NCBI GenBank assembly: GCA_030637205.1 | Contig: DAOVVL010000038.1 | Location: forward strand, 1-10,471 | Direction: 5' to 3' | Source: Thalassospiraceae bacterium | GTDB taxonomy: Bacteria; Pseudomonadota; Alphaproteobacteria; Rhodospirillales; Magnetovibrionaceae | DNA length: 10,471 nt | Shown: in pieces, positions 1 to 4,550 of the stretch | How positions within the stretch are numbered: position 1 is the stretch's first letter | Layout: each line of letters starts with the position of its first letter | Made by a program: the position numbers and the translations under genes | Notes under the pieces: generated by a model | The model's input: the letters and a program-made list of their open reading frames with translations, nothing else | What the model was told of the DNA's origin: nothing | Databases searched by the model: none

Positions 1-351
1 AACGCCGGTGCGCGACGCCGCATCCATTTCGATCACGTCCACATGACGATCAGATGCTATGGCCACGCAATTTTCACAAACGCCACAGGGTTCGGCCGTG
101 GGGCCGCCCTTGCCGTCTTCACCGATGCAATTTAACGCGCGCGCGATAATGCGCGCCGTGGTGGTTTTGCCGACACCGCGCACGCCGGTCAACATGAACG
201 CATGAGCAAGCCTGCCCGAACGAATGGCGTTGGTCAGGGTCTGGACCAGTGCTTGCTGGCCGATCAGTTCGGAAAAATCGCTGGGGCGGTATTTGCGCGC
301 CAGCACCCGGTACGGGTTCTGGGCTTCATCTGTGGTGGCGTCTTCGGACAT
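1..351 (-). CDS. dnaX: DNA polymerase III subunit tau/gamma, N-terminal 117 residues (partial at left edge)
   Basis: DnaX is the ATPase of the clamp loader that opens the sliding clamp onto primed DNA and organises the replicative polymerase. Only the first 117 codons are present; the gene continues past base 1. The reading starts at the ATG at 351-349. After a short acidic leader it shows the family opening YRVLARKYRP (residues 14-23), DFSELIGQ (25-32) and a Walker A loop GVRGVGKTT (56-64). It also shows the four zinc-module cysteines C75, C89, C92 and C95, and the start of the VIEMDAASRTGV segment at the cut edge. All of these are diagnostic of DnaX rather than other AAA+ proteins. There is no good Shine-Dalgarno sequence before the ATG; the leader is A-rich, with a small hairpin at 365-377. 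The SRP RNA gene lies just upstream on the same strand, so read-through from its promoter is possible. No separate dnaX promoter was recognised. Identity is close to certain. Confidence 0.97.
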   Translation of the reverse strand, partial: MSEDATTDEAQNPYRVLARKYRPSDFSELIGQQALVQTLTNAIRSGRLAHAFMLTGVRGVGKTTTARIIARALNCIGEDGKGGPTAEPCGVCENCVAIASDRHVDVIEMDAASRTGV

Positions 352-364
352 TTTTTTATAACCC

Positions 365-377
365 GGCGCTTGGCGCC
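365..377 (-). other. Small GC hairpin just upstream of dnaX start
   Basis: On the minus strand a 5-bp perfect stem (GGCGC/GCGCC, loop CAA) sits 13 nt before the dnaX ATG, in the place where a ribosome binding site would be expected. It is followed by GGGTTAT rather than a U-run, so it is not a normal intrinsic terminator for ffs. It could be a 3'-end or processing structure for the SRP RNA, could modulate dnaX translation, or could be chance in GC-rich DNA. Confidence 0.3.
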
Positions 378-405
378 CCCCGCAGAGATAAACTTAAACT
401 TAGGT

Positions 406-500
406 GGAAGACCGGCCAGCGACCCGGACAAAACTCGTTACGGCTGCTTCCTTCCGGACCTGACCGGGTTGGCGAGGCTGCCGTCCACGACCGATCTTCC
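406..500 (-). ncRNA. ffs: Signal recognition particle RNA (4.5S-type SRP RNA)
   Basis: This is the RNA core of the signal recognition particle. It binds Ffh and directs ribosomes making membrane proteins to the FtsY receptor. On the minus strand, positions 465-442 contain the nearly invariant domain IV sequence with the GGAA tetraloop region (GGTCAGGTCCGGAAGGAAGC, followed by AGCC), which I recognise from E. coli 4.5S RNA. The ends close on each other: the first 12 nt (GGAAGATCGGTC, from 500 down) pair with the last 12 (GGCCGGTCTTCC, down to 406), counting two G-U pairs. That gives a single long hairpin of about 95 nt, the short eubacterial form without an Alu domain. The 5' end fits exactly with a promoter whose -10 lies 7 nt upstream. 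The gene lies directly upstream of dnaX on the same strand. The 5' end is well supported; the mature 3' end could differ by a few bases. Confidence 0.93.
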
Positions 501-507
501 GGGGCGG

Positions 508-535
508 AGTATAACAGCCGCCTGCGCAGAGGCAA
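508..535 (-). promoter_or_regulatory. Sigma70-type promoter for the SRP RNA gene
   Basis: On the minus strand a -35-like TTGCCT (535-530) and a -10 TATACT (513-508) are separated by 16 bp. The expected start, 7 nt after the -10, falls at base 500, precisely where the SRP RNA closing stem begins. This agreement with an independently defined RNA end is the main support. The segment from 507 to 501, between -10 and start, is GC-rich (CCGCCCC), resembling the discriminator of stringently controlled stable-RNA promoters. That last point is inference from position and composition. Confidence 0.78.
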
Positions 536-569
536 AGGCTCGCCAATGCGTTGATCCTGTGGGTAAATC

Positions 570-598
570 AAAAAAGCGATCAGTTTTCCAGCATCGCT
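570..598 (-). terminator. Intrinsic terminator overlapping the stop codon of the lipoprotein gene
   Basis: On the minus strand a 6-bp perfect stem, AGCGAT (598-593) with ATCGCT (580-575), encloses a 12-nt loop (592-581) and runs straight into six T residues (575-570, the first also being the last stem base). The stop codon TGA occupies 582-580, so it spans the loop end and the first base of the 3' stem arm; the last codons lie within the hairpin. It separates the lipoprotein gene from the ffs promoter about 35 bp further on. The stem is short, so efficiency may be modest. Confidence 0.68.
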
Positions 599-1119
599 TC
601 ACGCGGCGGGTCCACATAGAAAATACCGTCCGACACCTGGCCGGGAATAATGGGAAGGGCGGTGTTGTGAACAACAAAGCGGCCTTCATGCGCGGCAACA
701 AAATTCAAACGCACGGTTTGCAGCGCCTTGATGCGAATGCCGTTGATACAGCCATTGGCCGGCTGACCTTCACCGATCTGGATCGATTGCAGGGCCACGC
801 CCCTTTTAAGGAAGTCCGGCGCCCAGATGTTGTTGGCTTCGTTGTCGAAGTTTTTGACCACAAGCACATAGGCCTTGCCGCGCGTAAAGTGGTAGACCAT
901 CGGGCTAAATTCGCTCTCCAGTGCCTGGATATTCAGAACCAGAGCGTCGTCCCAGTTGATGTCTTCGACCAGTTCAGCGCGTTCGGGCAGGCAGCCCAGA
1001 ACAAAGGGCGTCTGTTTGCCGGTGGTAGAAATCCCACACCCCGCGAGGGCAAGCATCGCAGCCACCGTAAAAACAAGCCGATTTCTGGATTTTGAGCCTG
1101 AACCCAAAGCAAACCTCAT
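580..1119 (-). CDS. Putative lipoprotein with a cupredoxin-like domain lacking evident copper ligands
   Basis: The protein has 179 residues from the ATG at 1119. This start is preferred because GAGG lies 9 nt before it; an in-frame TTG at 1134 would add five residues but has no ribosome site. A basic N-terminus (K10, R12, R14), a hydrophobic stretch (15-26) and the lipobox LAGC with Cys28 indicate a lipid-anchored envelope protein. Residues about 60-170 have the order of a small cupredoxin beta-sandwich: a strand near 61-78, GKAYVLVVKNFDNEANNIWAPDF-like text at 81-103, and a final GRFVVHN...DGIFYVD at 147-170. In copper-binding relatives a His sits near N97, and a Cys-His pair lies in the last loop. 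Here N97 and the loop VVHNTALPIIPGQ carry no Cys and only one His (H151). The remaining cysteines, C43 and C124, might form a disulfide. The fold is inferred from sequence pattern only and the function is unknown. It lies alone, 210 bp downstream of pheA on the same strand; I found no confident promoter in that gap. Confidence 0.72.
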   Translation of the reverse strand: MRFALGSGSKSRNRLVFTVAAMLALAGCGISTTGKQTPFVLGCLPERAELVEDINWDDALVLNIQALESEFSPMVYHFTRGKAYVLVVKNFDNEANNIWAPDFLKRGVALQSIQIGEGQPANGCINGIRIKALQTVRLNFVAAHEGRFVVHNTALPIIPGQVSDGIFYVDPPREAMLEN

Positions 1120-1329
1120 TTTTTCAGACCTCAAGGCCCAACAGAATCGCTAGCCCTCAATCTACCAGCCACCGCGAGGCCGCCCAAGGGCAAATCCCCC
1201 CAACAACTGTGAGGACACACGGAACCACCCTATCGCGCCCAGCCTAAAATTAAGTAAAAACGAAAATCAAGGCTACGCCCGACAAAAATCAGGGAAACCG
1301 GGCGATTCGCCGGGCTACAGGCCAAGGGC

Positions 1330-2190
1330 TTATTGATGATCGGCACGCTTGGGAGACGCCGGGAAGGTGCCCAGAATATTCACCTCATGGGTAAAAAAGT
1401 GAAGTTCCTCAAATGCCCGTTTCAGGCCTGCATCGTCGGGGTGGCCCTCAACTTCAGCGTAAAACTGGGCCGCCTGAAAACTTCCGCCCACCAGATAGCT
1501 TTCCAGCTTGGTCATATTCACGCCGTTCGATGCAAATCCGCCCAGCGCCTTGTACAGGGCCGCCGGAATGTTTTTGACGCGAAAAATAAAACTGGTCATC
1601 AGGTCGCTCGAACCGGGCGCAGGCGTTTGCGGCTGAGCCGCCATGATTAAAAAGCGCGTGGTGTTGTGTTCGGCGTCTTCGATATTGGCGCGCAGCGTTT
1701 TGAGGCCGTAAATTTCACCCGCCAGCTTGGAGGCAATAGCACCCTGGGTTGGATCACCAAGGTCCGCTATCATCTGCGCGGCGCCTGCGGTATCGGCATG
1801 AACCACCGGCTTAACACCCAGTTCTGCAATCATGCCCCGGCACTGGTTCAGGGCATGGACGTGGCTGTGAACGTGGGTAAGGCCTGCTTCAGTTGCGCCA
1901 TCCACGGCCAGCAAGTGATGATCGATGCGCTGAAAGTGTTCGCCGACTATATAAAGACCGGCATCAGGCAACAGGTGATGAATATCGGCGACGCGCCCGG
2001 CCACCGAATTTTCAATGGGGATCATGGCCAAACGGGCACGGCCTTCAGACACGGCAGAAAACGCATCGGCAAAGCTGTAACACGCCAGCGTTTTCATATC
2101 TGGGAACATGGCGCGGCACGCCAGATCGGAATTGGCCCCCAGCACGCCCTGAAATACGATGGTGTTTTCGCTCATCCGTTCATCTTCCAT
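1330..2190 (-). CDS. pheA: Prephenate dehydratase with C-terminal ACT domain
   Basis: It converts prephenate to phenylpyruvate, the committed step of phenylalanine synthesis, in the cytosol. The 286-residue length fits the monofunctional bacterial enzyme without a fused chorismate mutase. The catalytic part (about 10-185) shows FQGVLGANS (13-21), IPIENSVAGRV (57-67), DTAGAA (133-138) and the signature HNTTRF (175-180), whose Thr-Arg-Phe is the catalytic motif. An ACT domain follows (about 198-277: FIFRVKNIPAALYKALGGFA, then KLESYLVGG), the usual site of feedback control by phenylalanine. The classic ESRP of the ACT site reads ESYL here, and the usual GEPGANS-type motif reads GVLGANS. The start at 2190 has AGGA about 9 nt upstream; an ATG five codons later (2175) is also possible. 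It begins 17 bp after kdsB ends on the same strand, so the two are probably co-transcribed. The 3' flank (1260-1320) has imperfect GC repeats but no clean terminator. Confidence 0.96.
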   Translation of the reverse strand: MEDERMSENTIVFQGVLGANSDLACRAMFPDMKTLACYSFADAFSAVSEGRARLAMIPIENSVAGRVADIHHLLPDAGLYIVGEHFQRIDHHLLAVDGATEAGLTHVHSHVHALNQCRGMIAELGVKPVVHADTAGAAQMIADLGDPTQGAIASKLAGEIYGLKTLRANIEDAEHNTTRFLIMAAQPQTPAPGSSDLMTSFIFRVKNIPAALYKALGGFASNGVNMTKLESYLVGGSFQAAQFYAEVEGHPDDAGLKRAFEELHFFTHEVNILGTFPASPKRADHQ

Positions 2191-2207
2191 AAAACGTATC
2201 CTGCACG

Positions 2208-2951
2208 TCAGCCGCTGAATTGTTTGCGCGCACGTTCAAGATCGGCCGGAGTATCAACCCCGAACGGAACCGTGTCAACGCGCGCCGCCGCCATGATCAT
2301 GCCGTTTTCAAGGGCGCGCATCTGCTCGAGCCGTTCGCGCTTTTCCAACACACCGGCTTCAAGGCCGACAAAACGTTTCAGGGCTTCGGGGCGAAATGCA
2401 TAAATACCGATGTGATGATACAGCGGCCCATCGCCATAGGGCACGCGGGCGCGCGAAAAATAAAGTGCCCGGCCAATATTTTCGCCCGCGTCCATAGCGA
2501 GCGCCGCCTTGACCACATGGGGATCGTCTTTTTCGGCCTCGATCTCGATCTCGGCAACCAGGGTCGCGATATCGACCTTTGCATCGCTCAGGGGCAATGT
2601 GGCGGCGCGAATAATAGCCGGATCGATCAGCGGCAGATCGCCTTGCAGGTTAATGATGCAGTCGTGCCTGGCATCGGGATCGACCACCTGCAATGCAGCA
2701 AAGACGCGGTCCGAACCCGACGGCAGATCGGGCGGCGTTGACACCGCATGGCCGCCGTGAGCCTCGACCGCGGCTTTGATCTCAGGATCGCCCGCAGCGA
2801 CCACCACCGGACCCATATCGGCTTCGAGCGCGCGCTCCAGTACGCGCACGATCATCGGCTTGCCGCCAATGTCGGCCAGCGGCTTGCCCGGCAGGCGGGT
2901 TGAGGCCAGGCGCGCCGGAATGACGATTATCGGATTTTGCACCTCAGCCAT
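2208..2951 (-). CDS. kdsB: 3-deoxy-manno-octulosonate cytidylyltransferase (CMP-Kdo synthetase)
   Basis: It activates Kdo with CTP to give CMP-Kdo, the donor for the inner core of lipopolysaccharide, in the cytosol. From the ATG at 2951 the product has 247 residues, the normal size. It shows the nucleotide-binding N-terminus IPARLASTRLPGKPL (11-25), the SGSDR motif (78-82) and NLQGDLPLI (101-109), with D105 expected to bind magnesium. It also shows YHHIGIYAFR (178-187), the RERLEQMRALENG segment (205-217) and GVDTPADLERAR (231-242), with D233 the expected second metal ligand. The usual QGDEP reads QGDLP. An upstream TTG at 2972 is in frame, but it lies against the GGGGGGA purine run that more likely serves as ribosome site for 2951, though 12 nt away. 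It is first of the kdsB-pheA pair and divergent from the cytochrome c gene. A strong hairpin sits in its leader (2980-3005). Confidence 0.97.
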   Translation of the reverse strand: MAEVQNPIIVIPARLASTRLPGKPLADIGGKPMIVRVLERALEADMGPVVVAAGDPEIKAAVEAHGGHAVSTPPDLPSGSDRVFAALQVVDPDARHDCIINLQGDLPLIDPAIIRAATLPLSDAKVDIATLVAEIEIEAEKDDPHVVKAALAMDAGENIGRALYFSRARVPYGDGPLYHHIGIYAFRPEALKRFVGLEAGVLEKRERLEQMRALENGMIMAAARVDTVPFGVDTPADLERARKQFSG

Positions 2952-2979
2952 GATTTTTAAGTTTCCCCCCAAACGTTGC

Positions 2980-3005
2980 GGCCCGCCCCAGCCGGGGCCG
3001 GGGCC
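2980..3005 (-). promoter_or_regulatory. Strong GC-rich hairpin in the kdsB leader
   Basis: On the minus strand, GGCCC pairs with GGGCC and, after a 2-nt bulge, GCCCC pairs with GGGGC around a GGCT loop: ten G-C pairs in 26 nt. It ends 28 nt before the kdsB ATG and is followed by a purine-rich stretch, not a U-run. In the kdsB transcript it would form a stable structure upstream of the ribosome site. Whether it regulates translation, stabilises the mRNA or is incidental cannot be told from sequence. Confidence 0.4.
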
Positions 3006-3077
3006 ACGATAGCACTCAGCAACGCGCTGTCCAAGGATTGCTCCATCGCCGAAAGCCCCCCAATCGCTTGAGTACAG

Positions 3078-3121
3078 TTGCCGAAACGATCAATTGCCGC
3101 TAAATTTTGAACTCATATATT
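3078..3121 (+). promoter_or_regulatory. Candidate tandem promoters for the cytochrome c - hisN - yej operon
   Basis: Two overlapping sigma70-like pairs can be drawn on the plus strand. One is TTGCCG (3078-3083), 17 bp, TAAATT (3101-3106). The other is TTGCCG (3094-3099), 16 bp, TATATT (3116-3121). The second resembles the much better supported ffs promoter of this window (TTGCCT, 16 bp, TATACT). Both would start transcription 45-65 nt before the cytochrome gene at 3177. The region is AT-rich against its surroundings. No start-site data exist here, so either, both or neither may be used. Confidence 0.45.
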
Positions 3122-3128
3122 GAACTCA
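3107..3128 (+). repeat. Perfect 9-bp direct repeat TTGAACTCA in the promoter region
   Basis: TTGAACTCA occurs at 3107-3115 and again at 3120-3128, separated by TATA. The pair brackets the candidate -10 element of the cytochrome c operon. The centre-to-centre distance is 13 bp. It could be a half-site pair for a regulator binding over the promoter, or coincidence in an AT-rich tract. Confidence 0.5.
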
Positions 3129-3176
3129 GGCCCAGCGGCACTTCTTCGCCCGTCAAACCCGATGCATAGGTGATCT

Positions 3177-3722
3177 ATGGATACAGCACGAAAAATATTT
3201 GCGTCTCTGATATTTTCGGTAGCGGTAATTGCGTTTATCAACTTTATCGGCAACGTTTTAGTCGGCGGTGGCGAAATGGCCAAAAACCAGATGGTAGAAG
3301 AAACTCAGGAAGCGGCCCCCGCGCCCGTTGCCACAGTTGATGCCACGGCAGATACCGCCACCAAGCCCGCACCCGCAATCACCGTCGCACAGGCCCTCAC
3401 CGTGGATGAAGAAAGCGCAAAAATGGGCTCAGGAATTTTTCGCAAAAAATGCCTCGGCTGCCACCCCATCTTGCAAGATGGCGGCAACCGCACCGGGCCA
3501 AACCTGTTTGGCATATTGGGTCGGGACAAAGCCATACTTGATGGCTATCGCTATTCAGGCGCTTTGAAGCGGGTTGGCGGCACATGGACCGAAGAAAACC
3601 TGAATTCATTCATTGCCGGGCCGCGCGCCATGGTGCCCGATACTAAAATGACCTTTGCCGGGCTCAAAAAAAATGACCAGCGCGTTGACGTCATCGCCTA
3701 TCTACGGACCTTGAGCAATTAA
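3177..3722 (+). CDS. Membrane-anchored class I cytochrome c (CycM / cytochrome c-552 type)
   Basis: This is an electron carrier on the periplasmic face of the inner membrane. In alphaproteobacteria, CycM-type proteins pass electrons from the bc1 complex to an aa3-type oxidase (family knowledge; the partner is not visible here). The 181-residue product has an N-terminal hydrophobic anchor (about 7-29) without a cleavage site, an Ala/Pro/Thr-rich flexible linker (about 44-75) and one heme domain (about 78-180). CLGCH at 92-96 attaches heme c and supplies the proximal His. GPNLFGILGR (107-116) and DTKMTFAGL (155-163), with M158 as the likely sixth ligand, complete the mitochondrial-like class I pattern. 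The last helix DVIAYLRTL (171-179) is typical. AGGTGA lies just before the ATG. It is the first gene of a tight seven-gene plus-strand series and is divergent from kdsB. I give no symbol because cycM and other names are used inconsistently. Confidence 0.93.
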   Translation: MDTARKIFASLIFSVAVIAFINFIGNVLVGGGEMAKNQMVEETQEAAPAPVATVDATADTATKPAPAITVAQALTVDEESAKMGSGIFRKKCLGCHPILQDGGNRTGPNLFGILGRDKAILDGYRYSGALKRVGGTWTEENLNSFIAGPRAMVPDTKMTFAGLKKNDQRVDVIAYLRTLSN

Positions 3723-3755
3723 CAACACCCAAACCCAAAAAGGTTGTCACCAGAT

Positions 3756-4529
3756 ATGAGCGCGAACGACGATTTCATTGAATTCGCTGGCCGCGCCGCC
3801 GATAGGGTACGCCCCATCGTCATGGAGCATTTCCGCACCGCCGTCACCATTGAGGCCAAAGCCGACGCATCACCCGTGACCGTGGCCGACCGCGAGGCTG
3901 AACGCTGCATTCGCGACATGATCGAGGCCGAATTTCCCGACCACGGCATCATCGGTGAAGAGTTCGGCGCACAAGATGAAGACGCCGAATATGTGTGGGT
4001 GCTGGACCCTATTGATGGCACCGCAGGATATGTCACCGGCAAGCCGCTTTTTGGAACGCTGATTGCGCTGAGCCAAAACAAAAAACCCATCGTGGGTATC
4101 ATCGATGTCCCGGCCATGGCTGAACGCTGGGTCGGCGCAACCGGACGTGCCACCACGTTAAACTCAAACGAAGTCACCACACGCGATTGCGCAAAGCTTT
4201 CGGACGCGTGGTTATATGCAACCGATAGCGCCATGTTCAAAGGTGGCGACGCGGACGCATTTGCCAGGCTTTCCAGCAAAACCCGGCGCACGGTTTATGG
4301 CGCAGATTGTTATGCCTACGGGCTTTTGGCGTCGGGCCATGTGGATCTGGTATGCGAGGCATCCATGGGCGTTTACGATTTCATGGCGCTGGCACCTGTT
4401 GTGATCGGCGCCGGCGGCACGTTTAGCGACTGGCAGGGGGGTGATGTGGACTTAAACACCGATGGCCGGGTACTGGCAGCGGGCAGCGCCGCCATGCACA
4501 AGTCAGCGAAAGACATCCTCAACACATAA
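3756..4529 (+). CDS. hisN: Histidinol-phosphatase, inositol monophosphatase family
   Basis: It probably removes phosphate from histidinol phosphate, the penultimate stage of histidine synthesis, in the cytosol. The 257-residue product carries the IMPase-fold metal site: GEEFG with E68, and the DPIDGT motif (84-89) with D84 and D87. D208 lies in VYDFMALAPVVIGAGG (206-221). HisN is favoured over true inositol monophosphatase or CysQ by the C-terminal run GADCYAYGLLASGHVDLVCE (182-201) followed by a YD-type rather than WD-type motif, a pattern I associate with the alphaproteobacterial and actinobacterial HisN group. The substrate call remains inference. The ATG at 3756 is chosen over an in-frame TTG at 3744, because AAGG abuts the TTG but lies 12 nt from the ATG. 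It starts 33 bp after the cytochrome gene and ends 21 bp before yejA, so it is probably in the same transcript. Confidence 0.88.
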   Translation: MSANDDFIEFAGRAADRVRPIVMEHFRTAVTIEAKADASPVTVADREAERCIRDMIEAEFPDHGIIGEEFGAQDEDAEYVWVLDPIDGTAGYVTGKPLFGTLIALSQNKKPIVGIIDVPAMAERWVGATGRATTLNSNEVTTRDCAKLSDAWLYATDSAMFKGGDADAFARLSSKTRRTVYGADCYAYGLLASGHVDLVCEASMGVYDFMALAPVVIGAGGTFSDWQGGDVDLNTDGRVLAAGSAAMHKSAKDILNT

Positions 4530-4550
4530 AAGTTGATAACAGGAAATCGC

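Noticed and set aside
202..1095. Long open frame on the plus strand (about 297 codons) and its neighbours
   Set aside because: It runs antisense across dnaX, the SRP RNA and the lipoprotein gene. Its translation has no recognisable domain and is explained as a shadow of the minus-strand codons.
1260..1320. Possible intrinsic terminator after pheA
   Set aside because: The GC repeat near 1299-1315 gives only a bulged stem of about 6 bp, and the following T residues are interrupted (TTTCCCTGATTTTT). It is too weak to call.
1120..1329. Intergenic gap between pheA and the lipoprotein gene searched for a small gene or promoter
   Set aside because: No start with a ribosome site and coding-like frame was found. 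The AT-rich stretch near 1245-1270 has no hexamer pair with acceptable spacing.
1666..2403. Plus-strand open frame of about 245 codons opposite pheA and kdsB
   Set aside because: Both minus-strand genes are clear family members with intact motifs. The opposite frame crosses the boundary between them and resembles no protein I know.
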